From: Peribacillus alkalitolerans
Lineage (GTDB): Bacteria > Bacillota > Bacilli > Bacillales > DSM-1321
Direction of reading: 5' to 3'
Assembly (NCBI RefSeq): GCF_010882125.1
Contig: NZ_JAAGVZ010000003.1
Span: 296,535-360,534, forward strand
DNA: 64,000 nucleotides
Below the pieces are notes generated by a model that saw nothing but the letters and a program-made list of their open reading frames with translations, had not been told where the DNA came from and did not search any database. The position numbers and the translations under genes were made by a program. Below, one piece after another: positions 52,000 to 62,382 of the stretch. The stretch's first letter is position 1; each line of letters opens with the position of its first letter.

Positions 52000-52998
52000 A
52001 TGAGAGATAAAGAAGTTGTCCTAGAAGTCAAAGGATTAAAAACCTACTTCTTTTCCAAAAAAGGAACGAGTAAGGCTGTCGATGGTATTGATTTCGTCCT
52101 TCACAAAGGAGAAACTTTAGGAATTGTTGGGGAATCTGGATGCGGCAAAAGTATGACTTCTCTTTCTATATTACGATTAGTTCCATCCCCCCCCGGACAA
52201 ATTGTCGATGGATCTATTAATTTTAAAGGACAAGATCTATTATCATTACCAGAAAAAGAAATGCGAAGAATACGCGGAAATGAAATTTCGATGATTTTCC
52301 AAGAACCAATGACCTCATTGAATCCTGTCATTAGTGTTGGAGAGCAAATTTCCGAAGCAATTCGCCTTCATCAAAAATTGGGGAAAAAGGAAGCTTGGGT
52401 AAAAGCAGTTGAAATGTTGAAATTAGTTGGTATTCCTTCACCTGAAAAACGAGCTAAACAAGAGCCCTTTCAGTTAAGCGGCGGAATGAGACAGAGGGTT
52501 ATGATCGCCATGGCTCTCGCTTGTAACCCAGAAGTCCTTATTGCTGATGAACCCACTACCGCGCTTGATGTAACTATACAAGCACAGATACTGGAATTGA
52601 TAAAAGATCTTCAAAAGAAATTAGGTATGGGTGTGATGCTCATCACCCACGATCTTGGAGTCGTTGCAGAAACTTGTGACCAAGTTGCGGTCATGTATGC
52701 TGGTAAAGTTGTAGAATACGCTTCAAAAGAAGCCCTATTTACCAACCCAAAGCATCCTTATACCCGAGGTTTACTAGATTCCCTGCCAAAAATTCATGAG
52801 GATCAGGAAGAGTTAATTACCATTAAAGGGAACATTCCAAGTCCATATGAAAAGGTAATAGGTTGCCATTTTGCCTCTCGATGCCCGCTTGCATCAGATA
52901 TATGTAGAGAGAAAGAACCGGACCTAATCAAAAGCGAAGATGGCTCCAGTGTCCGTTGTTGGGTACACACAGAAAATTGGATTGAACAAGTGGTCTAA
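52000..52998 (+). CDS. ABC transporter ATPase, DppD type
   Basis: 332 residues. Walker [10 protein letters not shown]-loop [11 protein letters not shown], signature [15 protein letters not shown], Walker [13 protein letters not shown] and H-loop ITHDLG. The C-terminal Cys-rich oligopeptide domain ([14 protein letters not shown]) may hold an Fe-S cluster as in other DppD/DppF proteins. Start after AGGAGG. Confidence 0.92.
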   Translation: MRDKEVVLEVKGLKTYFFSKKGTSKAVDGIDFVLHKGETLGIVGESGCGKSMTSLSILRLVPSPPGQIVDGSINFKGQDLLSLPEKEMRRIRGNEISMIFQEPMTSLNPVISVGEQISEAIRLHQKLGKKEAWVKAVEMLKLVGIPSPEKRAKQEPFQLSGGMRQRVMIAMALACNPEVLIADEPTTALDVTIQAQILELIKDLQKKLGMGVMLITHDLGVVAETCDQVAVMYAGKVVEYASKEALFTNPKHPYTRGLLDSLPKIHEDQEELITIKGNIPSPYEKVIGCHFASRCPLASDICREKEPDLIKSEDGSSVRCWVHTENWIEQVV

Positions 52999-53010
52999 GG
53001 AGTGGAAACT

Positions 53011-54003
53011 ATGAAAACGATAATTGAAAAATCAGAAACTCCAGTTCTATTAACGGTGGAACATTTAAAACAGTATTTTCCTATAAAGGATTCTTCTCTT
53101 TTTAAGCCAAAATCATTTGTTAAAGCAGTTGATGATATCTCATTTAAGATTTTCGAAGGTGAAACACTCAGTATTGTGGGTGAATCAGGATGCGGTAAAT
53201 CAACAACCGGACGTGCCATTCTCCGTCTAGATGAACCAACAGCAGGAAATATCATATTCGATGGGAAAAATCTAGTTACGTTGAATAAAAAAGACCTTCG
53301 ATCGGTTCGAGGAGATTTACAAGTTATTTTCCAGGATCCATTCGCATCATTAAATCCAAGACAGACGATTAAGCAAATATTAAATGAAGCAATGGCGATT
53401 CAAAAGGTGTTACCAAGAGAAAAACGAAAAGAGAGAATGCTTGAATTATTAGGTTATGTTGGCCTTCCACAAGATGCGCTAGACCGGTACCCACATGAAT
53501 TTAGCGGTGGACAACGACAACGAATCGGAATTGCACGTGCACTTGCCGTTAATCCTAAATTAATCATATGTGATGAAGCAGTTTCAGCACTTGATGTTTC
53601 CATCCAAGCTCAAATCTTAAACCTGTTAAAGAAGCTTCAGAAGGAAATGAAGCTAACCTTCCTATTCATCTCACATGATTTAAGCGTGGTCCGACATATT
53701 TCAGACCGAGTAATGGTCATGTACTTAGGAAAAATAGTCGAGATTGCTGATAAGAAAGACTTGTTTGATTCACCCCGACACCCTTATACAAAAGCCTTAC
53801 TTTCAGCAATTCCTGTCCCTGATATTACCGTTAGAAAAGAAAAGATATTATTAAGTGGGGATGTACCATCACCTATCAATCCACCAGCAGGATGCCGTTT
53901 TCACACTCGTTGTCCCTATGTTACAGAACGTTGTAGAAAAGAGGAGCCGGAACTAAGACAGGTTGGAGCATCCCACCAAATTAGCTGTCATTTAGAAATA
54001 TAA
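53011..54003 (+). CDS. ABC transporter ATPase, DppF type
   Basis: 330 residues from ATG 53011 (AAGGAG upstream; the GTG 9 bp earlier overlaps that site). Walker [54 protein letters not shown]-terminal CRFHTRCPYVTERC cluster. It pairs with the preceding ATPase as a heterodimer driving the transporter. Confidence 0.92.
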   Translation: MKTIIEKSETPVLLTVEHLKQYFPIKDSSLFKPKSFVKAVDDISFKIFEGETLSIVGESGCGKSTTGRAILRLDEPTAGNIIFDGKNLVTLNKKDLRSVRGDLQVIFQDPFASLNPRQTIKQILNEAMAIQKVLPREKRKERMLELLGYVGLPQDALDRYPHEFSGGQRQRIGIARALAVNPKLIICDEAVSALDVSIQAQILNLLKKLQKEMKLTFLFISHDLSVVRHISDRVMVMYLGKIVEIADKKDLFDSPRHPYTKALLSAIPVPDITVRKEKILLSGDVPSPINPPAGCRFHTRCPYVTERCRKEEPELRQVGASHQISCHLEI

Positions 54004-54103
54004 TCCTATTCTCAAATAATTTTAAATTTTATAATATAATAGAAGGATATATTGCAGGAGAAGGGTACTTCCCTTCTTCTCTTGATTAAAGGAGTGGACT
54101 GAC

Positions 54104-54913
54104 ATGCATACATTCGAAAGCTTTTCACTATATGTGCTGTTGTGTGTGCTCGCTCCACTGATAGGTGCATTTACACTATTATTTTTAATTATTTTCGAAA
54201 AACGCATTGACTTACTTCAAAACCAAACTAGGAAAATGGCATTAGAACAAGACCTTCAAAAAGCTTTATATAACCAGCTCAACCAACAAATCCAGCCTCA
54301 TTTTTTCTTTAATACATTAAATATTATATTGAGTTTAGCTAGACTCGATCGTAAAAAAGATCTTATCCGTTCTATAGAAGTGTTATCTAAATTTCTAAAA
54401 TTCAAATACCGATCGCTTGAATCTTTGATTCCCATCGAGGAAGAACTGAAGTATACGGAATATTATTTAGAAATACAAAAATTGAGATTTGGAGACCGAC
54501 TTTCCTATCATATAAATGTTCCAACATCATTAATGTGTGAAACAATCATTCCCTTTTTGATACAGACATTGGTTGAAAATGCCTTTAAGCACTCTTTTGA
54601 AAGATATGCCATAAAAGCACGATTAAAGATTGAGATATTTGAAGAAGACAATAAAATTCACTTAAATGTATGGAACAGCTCGTTAAGTGAACGAGAGGAA
54701 CTATTAAATAGTGAAGGTGGAGTAGGATTAGAAAATATTAAACAACGATTGGAGCTTTTATACTCTCCTGAAGACATCTCCTTACAAATCGTTCATGAGT
54801 TAGAGAGTACTTCTGTTCTCGCCAAATGGCCACGTAAGAAGAAAAATGACCCTTCCCATAAAGCAAGAATTGAAAGTGAGGGATTTATCCATGAACATTC
54901 TATTAGTAGATGA
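54104..54913 (+). CDS. LytS/YesM-type sensor histidine kinase, minimal
   Basis: 269 residues. One or two N-terminal helices (10-35), a short coiled coil, the His_kinase domain NQQIQPHFFFNTLNII (phospho-His in QPHF), then ATP-binding segment LVENAFKHSF and GGVGLENIKQRLELLY. No extracellular sensor domain, so it may sense through the membrane or the adjoining transporter. ATG after AAAGGAGTGG. Transcribed with the response regulator. Confidence 0.85.
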   Translation: MHTFESFSLYVLLCVLAPLIGAFTLLFLIIFEKRIDLLQNQTRKMALEQDLQKALYNQLNQQIQPHFFFNTLNIILSLARLDRKKDLIRSIEVLSKFLKFKYRSLESLIPIEEELKYTEYYLEIQKLRFGDRLSYHINVPTSLMCETIIPFLIQTLVENAFKHSFERYAIKARLKIEIFEEDNKIHLNVWNSSLSEREELLNSEGGVGLENIKQRLELLYSPEDISLQIVHELESTSVLAKWPRKKKNDPSHKARIESEGFIHEHSISR

Positions 54914-55595
54914 TGAACCGCTCGAATTGGAACAACTAGAATATTTAATCCATCTTAAACATCCGAATTGGAACATTTTCAAAGCCTTTGATGCTTCAAA
55001 GGCAATACGAATTGTAGCAAATAATGAAATCCATCTTGTCTTTTTAGATATTCATTTACCTGGAAAAAACGGTTTAGAATTAGGAATGGAATTGCGGAGG
55101 CTTTACCCAAACATGGAGTTTGTTATATTAACTGCGTACCAAAATTTTGAATATGCAAGGACATCAATCAAGCTTAAAGTAGTGGACTATATAACCAAAC
55201 CCTTAATTGAAGAGGATTTAAGAAATGTACTTAAAAAGTATGAACATATTGAGCATTATTCAGACTCTATTAAACAAGCTCTTTCCATCATCCAGAAAGA
55301 ATATAAAGAAAAAATTTCTTTAACCTATCTTGCCTCTAAAATCCATACCAATCCCTCCTATTTAAGTCGAAAGTTCCAAGATGAAGTGGGAATTGGTTTT
55401 TCCGATTATGTAAATCAATATCGCATTCAAGTAGCTCAAGAAATGTTAAAGGTCCATCCTGATTGGAATATCTTTTCCATTGCAGAGGAGTGTGGGTTTA
55501 ATAGTCAGCACTACTTTAGCCAACTTTTCCGTAAACTAACCGGTAAGTCACCTAGAGATTTTCGCCAAGAGGGGATAAACAGTGAAAAAGCTTAA
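54891..55595 (+). CDS. Response regulator with AraC-type DNA-binding domain (YesN-like)
   Basis: 234 residues from ATG 54891 (GAGGGA 7 bp before it), overlapping the kinase by 23 bp. Receiver domain: acidic DDEP start, phospho-Asp in LVFLDIHLPGKNG, Thr in VILTAYQNFEY, Lys in VDYITKPL. C-terminal double HTH with ISLTYLASKIHTNPSYLSRK and SIAEECGFNSQHYFSQLFRK. It should control the transporter, hydrolase or symporter genes. Confidence 0.9.
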   Translation: MNILLVDDEPLELEQLEYLIHLKHPNWNIFKAFDASKAIRIVANNEIHLVFLDIHLPGKNGLELGMELRRLYPNMEFVILTAYQNFEYARTSIKLKVVDYITKPLIEEDLRNVLKKYEHIEHYSDSIKQALSIIQKEYKEKISLTYLASKIHTNPSYLSRKFQDEVGIGFSDYVNQYRIQVAQEMLKVHPDWNIFSIAEECGFNSQHYFSQLFRKLTGKSPRDFRQEGINSEKA

Positions 55596-56904
55596 ATATG
55601 GCCACTATATACATGGAGGCATTCAATTAACAGTTGGATTTGGTATTGTACATTTACTTTCTAGATGGATTACGGGGAATACCATCCTTTCCTCTCCCGA
55701 ATCGCTAATTAAATACGGGATAACTGGTGGAATCGGCTATTCCTTAATGGGTGCATTTGCCCTCATCTTATTTGGATTTGTAGCTAAATATGTACGAAAG
55801 CACTACCCTAATTTGGAGACGATTGGAGACATACTACGAGAGAAATTGAATCCTAGAGGCTATTGGTACATGATTGGCTTGCTACTGTTTACAAGTCTGG
55901 ACTCAATGTTTGTACAAGCAATGGGGGCAGCCATTTTATTTCATATGATTTTCCCTGTTCCACTATCCATCACGCTTCTATTCTTCTTTGCTTTTTGTTT
56001 TATTCTCTCTGGTCTCGGTGGGATGATTAGGATGCATCAGCTAGCTGGACTACATGTAACTTTAATTTTTGCGACTGCCATCATATTACCTGTTTATTTT
56101 TTCATTCAAGAAGGCGTTCTCCCAATCTACCAAGGAATTAAATTGTACCATCCATATTTACTCTATTATAAAAATTACGACTCTATATACTTTATTGTTA
56201 CTGCTGCCCTAATTGGATTTGGTCAAGTACTCATTGACCGTGCAACCTGGCAAAGGCTATATATGTTCAAAAAAGAAAGAGTCCAACTAACATTCACTCT
56301 TTCTGGTATTATATGGGCTACCATTCCCATTGCCCTTTCATCCATGCTAATGATTGCCATCTTTAGTGGAAGCTTTGATGATAAACAAGCCCTCTTATAC
56401 TTATTAATTCATAAAATTAATTCTAGCTTTTTGTTTATATTATTTATCCTATTTTGTATTAGTGCATTAACATCTACCTTAAATGCAGAGCTGCATTCTA
56501 CTAGTGTATTAGTTGTCAAAAATATTATTAAAGAAATCTTTCCAAAAACAACCGTTCGTAAATTACTCCTCTATTCTTATAGTGTGAATGCTCTTTTTTG
56601 TATTGGTTTATTTATGATAGTAATGATTCTATCTCCGACTTTACTGGAACTATTATTTTTCTTTGGAGGTATTTACGCCTCTATCATTACACCTATGTTA
56701 GTCATTCTTTATAGCAAAGGGAAGGTTTCGTCGGTTATTCCATTCTTTTCCCTCTTCGGATTAATAACTAGTTTCCTATTTAAAGTACAAATTGGGAGCC
56801 TTTCTTCTATTTGGCTAAGCTTTTCAATATCCACAATATTATGCCTATTCTATGTTCTTACCAAAAAAATAAAAAAAAATAAACCGACCGAGATATTTTC
56901 ATAA
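55582..56904 (+). CDS. Sodium:solute symporter-like (SSS) permease
   Basis: 440 residues, GTG start following AGGGGA, overlapping the regulator by 14 bp. About twelve hydrophobic segments; the segment ALIGFGQVLIDRATWQRLY corresponds to a conserved SSS motif. SSS carriers take up proline, urea, pantothenate, nucleobases and others. It is the fourth distinct transporter type of the island, so more than one compound or both import and export are probably involved. Confidence 0.75.
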   Translation: MKKLKYGHYIHGGIQLTVGFGIVHLLSRWITGNTILSSPESLIKYGITGGIGYSLMGAFALILFGFVAKYVRKHYPNLETIGDILREKLNPRGYWYMIGLLLFTSLDSMFVQAMGAAILFHMIFPVPLSITLLFFFAFCFILSGLGGMIRMHQLAGLHVTLIFATAIILPVYFFIQEGVLPIYQGIKLYHPYLLYYKNYDSIYFIVTAALIGFGQVLIDRATWQRLYMFKKERVQLTFTLSGIIWATIPIALSSMLMIAIFSGSFDDKQALLYLLIHKINSSFLFILFILFCISALTSTLNAELHSTSVLVVKNIIKEIFPKTTVRKLLLYSYSVNALFCIGLFMIVMILSPTLLELLFFFGGIYASIITPMLVILYSKGKVSSVIPFFSLFGLITSFLFKVQIGSLSSIWLSFSISTILCLFYVLTKKIKKNKPTEIFS

Positions 56905-56915
56905 TCGGTCGGTTT
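56881..56915 (+). terminator. Terminator after the symporter gene
   Basis: AAACCGACCGA, 13-nt loop including the stop codon, TCGGTCGGTTTT. Confidence 0.85.
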
Positions 56916-56938
56916 TGATTATTGATTTGATTCAGCCC

Positions 56939-58276
56939 TTAGGCTGATTTTTTTTGTTTTAGATTGGTATTTCGGGACTCTTTTGTCAAGATCCAATAAA
57001 CAGGAAGACCTAAGATTCCTATCACAATTGAAATTAATGAATCAATCGGGCTATCAATTAAAGTATTAACGATAATATAAATGGAACCAATAATTGCAAT
57101 AATGGGTGTTATCGGATAAAGAGGAACTTTATAAGTACTTGCTTCCGGATTACTTTTACGTAAACGGAAAACCGCATAAAATGCTAGTCCATAAAAGATA
57201 AAAACTGAAAATACGGCTAGATTTGAAAGTTTATCAGGATTCGTTAACAACATCATCACAATTGCGATGGCAATCTGTAAAAGAGTGGCATTCATTGGAG
57301 TTTTAAATCTTGAATGCACTTTTGATAGACTCTTTGATCCTGGTAAAAGACCATCTTCTGCCATGGCGAATGGAATCCTTGGGAAGGTGAAAATTTTACC
57401 ATTTAAGCAACCGAAAATCGATATCATAATTCCGATAGCGATTATTTTTGCACCTACATCCCCAAATAAAATGGTCGCCGCTGCTGTTGCTGCATTCGGT
57501 CCTAATTCTACAATTTGGTCTGCAGGCAATACATGAAGAATCGCCACATTGACAGATAGGTAAGCTACCATAACGATTAAAATACCTGTAATGATTGCTC
57601 TCGGCAAAGTCTTTGCCGGATTTTTCATTTCACCAGCCATAAACCCAACATTGATCCAGCCATCATACGCCCATAGCGTTGCTAGAATGGCAGCACCCAT
57701 ACTTAACGATTGTGCGCTTGATCCGCTTTCAATATTAAAAACGGGAGCATCCCCAAAGGTAATTCCAAAGATAGCAATAGCAAAGATTGGAATTAATTTT
57801 GCGACAGTGGATATATTTTGAATCATCCCGCCATACTTAGTCCCTAGAATATTTAACAAACCTAAGAACACTACTGTACCAATACCGATTATTGTTGCAT
57901 ATGAAGCTGAAAGATGAAAGGAACCAACTACTAGAGTACCAAAATATAAACCTAGCGCTCCCATTACCGCAGGCCCATAGATAAGGGTTTGCACCCATCC
58001 GCATAAAAAGCCCCAAACTTTTCCATACACTTCTTCTAAATAAGCGTATAGCCCCCCTGTTTTAGGAATTCTTGTGCTGACTTCAGCTATTGTCAAGCCA
58101 CTAGCAAGAGTAATGATCCCTCCAAGCAGCCAAGCTAAAAGTGCCATCGTTGAATTCCCACTTGCCTCTAAAACAATACCAGGCTTCATGAAGATCCCTG
58201 AGCCAATTACAGTCCCAACTACTAAACTAGTTCCAACAAAAAATCCAATGTTTTTCTTCAACTGTTCGGCCTCCAT
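56939..58276 (-). CDS. SteT-like amino acid permease (LAT branch of APC)
   Basis: 445 residues, twelve hydrophobic segments. SLVVGTVIGSGIFMKPG (helix 1 substrate motif), IPKTGGLYAYLEEVYGKVWG, and WAYDGWINVGFMAGEMKNP match SteT, the Bacillus serine/threonine exchanger (438 residues). Single gene; exact amino acid not known. Confidence 0.85.
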   Translation of the reverse strand: MEAEQLKKNIGFFVGTSLVVGTVIGSGIFMKPGIVLEASGNSTMALLAWLLGGIITLASGLTIAEVSTRIPKTGGLYAYLEEVYGKVWGFLCGWVQTLIYGPAVMGALGLYFGTLVVGSFHLSASYATIIGIGTVVFLGLLNILGTKYGGMIQNISTVAKLIPIFAIAIFGITFGDAPVFNIESGSSAQSLSMGAAILATLWAYDGWINVGFMAGEMKNPAKTLPRAIITGILIVMVAYLSVNVAILHVLPADQIVELGPNAATAAATILFGDVGAKIIAIGIMISIFGCLNGKIFTFPRIPFAMAEDGLLPGSKSLSKVHSRFKTPMNATLLQIAIAIVMMLLTNPDKLSNLAVFSVFIFYGLAFYAVFRLRKSNPEASTYKVPLYPITPIIAIIGSIYIIVNTLIDSPIDSLISIVIGILGLPVYWILTKESRNTNLKQKKSA

Positions 58277-58371
58277 AAGTGTCCCCCTTAGATAAACAAC
58301 TGTATTTTTGATATTATATCATCGATAATAATCGAACAATAAAATTCGGATTATTCGGACTTTTTATAACT

Positions 58372-58400
58372 TTAAAAACCCCACATATTGTGAGGTTTGA
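58372..58400. terminator. Small hairpin in spacer upstream of the SteT-like gene
   Basis: AAACCCCACA / TGTGAGGTTT with one mismatch, about 100 bp upstream of the SteT-like gene. It may be the remaining terminator of a lost gene; weak. Confidence 0.3.
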
Positions 58401-58619
58401 GAGTAATTCGTATTTAAATTGGTAAATCACGTTCGATAAGTAAATTATCCTAGAATAGTAAATAGTAATATATAACTACCAAAAAACATCGGGATAAAAT
58501 TATGTACCTTTCTAAATGAATGAATAAATTTCAAACTCTTCAACTTATGTCTATCGTTGCCAGTTCATTTTAGGCTTGGTTGATCGCATTCCATCAAAAC
58601 TAGTGGTGAATCGCCTTTC

Positions 58620-58860
58620 AAATAAGTGATGGATATCCGGTGAATTCAGTGGATAAAGTGATTAAAAGATGGGTATCCGAATAAAAAAGTGGGTATTTTT
58701 TCATTTTCTCCAAAAAGTGAAGGATAAATTTCCAAAAGTGAAGGGTATTTTACCTTAAAGTGAAGGATAAACGGACCCAACCGATTGATAATTGAGATTT
58801 TCGATGGATAAAATTGCTCTTCCAATCTGAATATTTTAAGGTATAAGCTCGCTCTACCTA
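58620..58860 (+). repeat. Dispersed array of ~22-bp units, copy C
   Basis: Three strong units AAAAAGTGAAGGATAAATTT (58712), AAAAGTGAAGGGTATTTTA (58734) and AAAGTGAAGGATAAACGG (58756), flanked by weaker ones such as AAGTGATGGATATCCGGTG, ATGGGTATCC and ATGGATAAAATTG. It shares linkers with copies A and B. Confidence 0.75.
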
Positions 58861-58907
58861 CTAATTCAGCCAGATATCTCACCCTTCTTTAGCCCACCCA
58901 AAATAAA

Positions 58908-58931
58908 AAACGACAGTTCTCACTGTCGTTT
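58908..58931 (-). terminator. Terminator after yaaN
   Basis: AAACGACAGT, TCTC loop, ACTGTCGTTT 9 bp past the yaaN stop on the minus strand. Confidence 0.8.
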
Positions 58932-58939
58932 CACACTCT

Positions 58940-60100
58940 TTATTCCCCTTTAATCTCTAACAACTTATGTCTCAAGCTGCTCTCCATCGAAGCGAGTTCA
59001 TTTTCAGCCTGGCGTCTTTTCATACGGCCTTCCTCTTGGATGCGCAGTGTTTCTTCCAGCGTCGATAATAAGGTTTCCTGCGTTTTCTTCAATGTCTCGA
59101 TATCAACAAGTCCACGCTCATTTTCCCGTGCAGTTTCAATGGTATTCGTTTTTAGCATTTCTGCATTCTTCAGTAATAGCTCATTCGTTGTTTGGGATAC
59201 CTTCTTCTGCGCTTCCACTGCATGATGCTGTCGAAGCAAGGTCAAGGCAATCGCCACTTGGTTCTTCCACAATGGGATTGCTGTCATGATGGACGACTGA
59301 ATTTTTTCCACAAGCGCTTGGTTTGTATTTTGAATCAAGCGAATTTGAGGAGCACTTTGAATCGTAATTTCCCTGCTTAGTTTCAAATCGTACAAACGTT
59401 TATCCAGACGGTCAGCAAATTGGATCATATCGTTCACTTCTTGGAATTTCATATGATCGTTCGTAGCTTCTGCTTGCTTTTGAAGAGCTGGAATCGTCAC
59501 TTGTTGCAATTCCTCAAGCTTTAATTCCCCAGCAGCAATATACACATTCAACGCTTGAAAGTACTCTTTATTGTTTACATAGAGCTTTTCTAGCATGCCA
59601 ATATCAGATAACAGATAATTTTTACTTCCTTCCAGCTTCACGCTTATTCGATCGATTTGTGCGCCAGTTTTTTGATATTTCGAAAGGACCTCTTGCACAG
59701 AGCCAGGAATTTTCCCAAATACCCGCTTCAATAAAGAAGGTTTTTCCGCCTTTAAATCATCCGGATTCACATCACTTAACCTCTTCATTAAATCGTTAAT
59801 GATGTCCCCAACCTGACCTACATCTTTCTTTTGAACATGTTCAAGCATTGTATTTGAGAAGGACAATAGCTTAGATTGAGCAGGCGTTCCATAAGAAATC
59901 ATTGCTTCATGATTTTTCGGATCAATCTGAGCTGCTAGCTGATAAGCCTTTGCCCGATTTTCTTCAGGAAGGACGTCAATCAATTTAACAGGCTTCGCTT
60001 CCTCCGTGTGGAGACTCGGGGTCTTTCCACTGTCTCCAAAGGGATTTGAAAGTAAATCATCCATTAGGTCTGAAGTACTCGTAGGTTTATTTTCGTTCAT
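58940..60100 (-). CDS. yaaN: YaaN/TelA family protein (toxic anion resistance)
   Basis: 386 residues, the same length as B. subtilis YaaN. Mostly alpha-helical with coiled-coil C-terminus; core [20 protein letters not shown] and [15 protein letters not shown]. TelA relatives are linked to tellurite or bacteriocin tolerance, but the mechanism is unknown. Four-base overlap with xpaC; this gene pair is conserved in Bacillus. Confidence 0.88.
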   Translation of the reverse strand: MNENKPTSTSDLMDDLLSNPFGDSGKTPSLHTEEAKPVKLIDVLPEENRAKAYQLAAQIDPKNHEAMISYGTPAQSKLLSFSNTMLEHVQKKDVGQVGDIINDLMKRLSDVNPDDLKAEKPSLLKRVFGKIPGSVQEVLSKYQKTGAQIDRISVKLEGSKNYLLSDIGMLEKLYVNNKEYFQALNVYIAAGELKLEELQQVTIPALQKQAEATNDHMKFQEVNDMIQFADRLDKRLYDLKLSREITIQSAPQIRLIQNTNQALVEKIQSSIMTAIPLWKNQVAIALTLLRQHHAVEAQKKVSQTTNELLLKNAEMLKTNTIETARENERGLVDIETLKKTQETLLSTLEETLRIQEEGRMKRRQAENELASMESSLRHKLLEIKGE

Positions 60101-60753
60101 TTCAATCTCCAGCTTTCTTCATTTATTTTAGAATCTTTTTTGTTTTTAATAGAAAATTTCGCAACGTCTATTTCAAAATTTAACTGATCGATATCATCTG
60201 AAAGAACTTGATACAAATCCTCTTCAATCGATTTTGAAAGTTGGTCCAACAAACGTCTACTTTCATTCAAGGAATGATCCAATTCGCTGTTCTTTTTAGG
60301 TTGGGCTGATAAAAATACGTATTTTTCAGCTAACTCAACAGCGGAATCTAGATGGGAAAAATAAAACCGCTCTGCCTTGTAAAATCGTTTAGGCTCTCTT
60401 TTTGTCAAACTGTAAATTTTTTTCGTAACTCGAATCAGTTCTATTCTCTGTTTTAAAGAAGGAATATGTCTAATCCTTAACAATGACTTCTGTAACCTAA
60501 AAAGCTTAGGTTTCGCTTCCTTCAAGTTTTTCTTGATATAGGCATATTCTTTTCCGGAGATACGGTGTAATTTTAAAAATTTTCGTTTTAAATAAATGGA
60601 ACTAATCCAATATGTGATGATTGCACTTAAGGTGGCATTAACAGACGACATCCAAAAGGATTGATCGAATGCCACAATATTCACTAGCCATACCGTTCCA
60701 GCTATCGGGGTGACAATCAGTATTTTTAAAAAGAATGCTACAAATGGATTCAT
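60097..60753 (-). CDS. xpaC: XpaC-family membrane-associated protein
   Basis: 218 residues from ATG 60753 (AGGAG 10 bp upstream; a 30-codon longer frame has no ribosome binding site). Two N-terminal helices, followed by a cytoplasmic alpha-helical domain ([16 protein letters not shown]...). Known from Bacillus as 5-bromo-4-chloroindolyl phosphate hydrolysis protein; usual length about 204. Operon with yaaN. Confidence 0.82.
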   Translation of the reverse strand: MNPFVAFFLKILIVTPIAGTVWLVNIVAFDQSFWMSSVNATLSAIITYWISSIYLKRKFLKLHRISGKEYAYIKKNLKEAKPKLFRLQKSLLRIRHIPSLKQRIELIRVTKKIYSLTKREPKRFYKAERFYFSHLDSAVELAEKYVFLSAQPKKNSELDHSLNESRRLLDQLSKSIEEDLYQVLSDDIDQLNFEIDVAKFSIKNKKDSKINEESWRLK

Positions 60754-60786
60754 CTTAAATCGACTCCTGACATAATGTCTTACTAA

Positions 60787-60798
60787 ACATACGTATGT
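60787..60798. promoter_or_regulatory. 12-bp palindrome ACATACGTATGT upstream of xpaC
   Basis: A perfect palindrome 33 bp before the chosen xpaC start, a plausible operator. No further evidence. Confidence 0.25.
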
Positions 60799-61013
60799 AT
60801 GTGGAATGGGTTTCATATCTGTAAGAAAAAGAATCTTACTCAAGCATAATCATACATTTTCCTTCTTATTCATTCTATTGACCTCGGAATGTAAACTAAA
60901 CTAAGACTTGAGGCGTATATAGCTAAAATATTTTATTTTTCATATTCATAAAAGAGCGGACAATACTAATTAATATCTTCTAGAAATTTTTCAAAATAAG
61001 GATGTTTTGTTAG

Positions 61014-61718
61014 ATGGAGTTTTTTCACAGTCAAGAATCTCTCACAATTTTTCAGTGGATATTAAGAGCAGTTGTGGCTTACTATTTTTTACTTTTTGCT
61101 GCCAAAATTATGGGGCAAAGATCCATATCACAGCTAGGATTGCTCGATTTTATCATGGCCTTAGTTATTGGAAATATCCTAGCTCATCCATTGTCTGATG
61201 AAGGTTTAGGCTTGAAGGGTTCAATGACTACAACGAGTGTTTTAGTATTTTTATATATATTACATGTCTTTTTAAGTCTGAAATGGAAAAAGTTCAGAAG
61301 CTTCATTGATCCACAACCTTTCCCATTAATACAAGATGGACAAATCAACTATCGAAATCTGACAAAGGCACGAATTTCAATCGACTATTTATTATCTCAT
61401 TCACGGAAAGAAAAAATTGATGATATACAAAAGGTTGCACTTGCTTTATGGGAGCCTGATGGAGCAATCTCTTTTTTTCTAAAAACCCAATATGAATCTG
61501 TAACACCAACAGATATGGGAATTCCTACTAAACCCTTTAGCCTTCCACAAACCATTATTGAAGAAGGCAAAATAGAACAAGCAGAATTAAATCGAATTGG
61601 AAAAGACGAGGCCTGGCTTAGAACGAATATTAAAACCAACCACAACGTTGAAATTTCAGAAATATTACTTGCAACCATTGATTCAAATCTTCAAGTCAAA
61701 GTTTATTTATATAAATAA
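61014..61718 (+). CDS. DUF421 (YetF/YdfR-like) membrane protein
   Basis: 234 residues. Three N-terminal helices (about 15-35, 40-60, 70-90) with AAKIMGQRSISQLGLLDFIM and GNILAHPLSDE, then a soluble alpha/beta domain starting FIDPQPFPLIQDGQI. Members occur in the spore inner membrane or affect germination. Ribosome binding site (AAGGAT, 12 bp away) is weak. Single gene. Confidence 0.82.
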   Translation: MEFFHSQESLTIFQWILRAVVAYYFLLFAAKIMGQRSISQLGLLDFIMALVIGNILAHPLSDEGLGLKGSMTTTSVLVFLYILHVFLSLKWKKFRSFIDPQPFPLIQDGQINYRNLTKARISIDYLLSHSRKEKIDDIQKVALALWEPDGAISFFLKTQYESVTPTDMGIPTKPFSLPQTIIEEGKIEQAELNRIGKDEAWLRTNIKTNHNVEISEILLATIDSNLQVKVYLYK

Positions 61719-61742
61719 TTAGGTAAAAAGCATTTAAAAAAA

Positions 61743-62382
61743 TTAAAAAAATAATCTTTTATATTCTTCCTCCACTTTTTCACTGCAAAGGTCATTAAAA
61801 GCTAATTCCTTTGACGTGACGGCCATACCTCCAATAATGGAAGCTATTTTGGATGTTTTTTCTATTTCATAACCTTTTGTTGAGCCATATAGAATCCCTG
61901 AAAAATGAGCATCTCCAGCTCCATTTGTATCAATTACTTCATATTTTAATGCTGGGGTTTCAATCCAACCAGCATGGGATAAAGTGGTTGAACCTTTATC
62001 CCCATGGGTGCAAATGATAAGTTTTTTACCGTCTGCCAAAAGTTTTTTCATTGTATCTCTATAGTTTGGATTATTTTCAGAACTAAACTGGATAACATCA
62101 GCTGACATCATAATAAAAAGATATTCCTTCACGTTTAAAATACGAAACAATTTTGTCCCCGTAATCGTCTTTCCCAATTATTCCATATAAACTAACATTA
62201 AATCCAAGTCTATTTAGGTTTAGTGCTTTTCCTCCACCTGTTGCACCAAGCGTTTCGTGATAATACTTAATAGAATGGATGGTTTGTGCAATAGGTTGGG
62301 GGAAATCATCAACATGAACCATTAAATTAAATGATACTCCACCTAGTACTAGAATGTTTTTCAAAATAACCACTTCTTTCAT
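61743..62382 (-). pseudogene. Frameshifted and internally deleted PfkB sugar kinase
   Basis: Two minus-strand frames: 62382-62098 with a ribokinase-like start (KNILVLGGVSFNLMVHVDDFP and GATGGGKALNLNRLG) and 62177-61743 with ICTHGDKGSTT and the catalytic DTNGAGDAHFSG. They join near 62098 by a frameshift; together they give about 210 residues rather than ~300, so the middle is lost. The reading frame after the shift is intact to its end, suggesting recent decay. Confidence 0.75.

Noticed and set aside
58646-58882. 78-codon minus-strand frame
   Set aside because: Covers repeat array copy C, lacks a ribosome binding site, and shares only repeat-derived residues with the frame at 43025.
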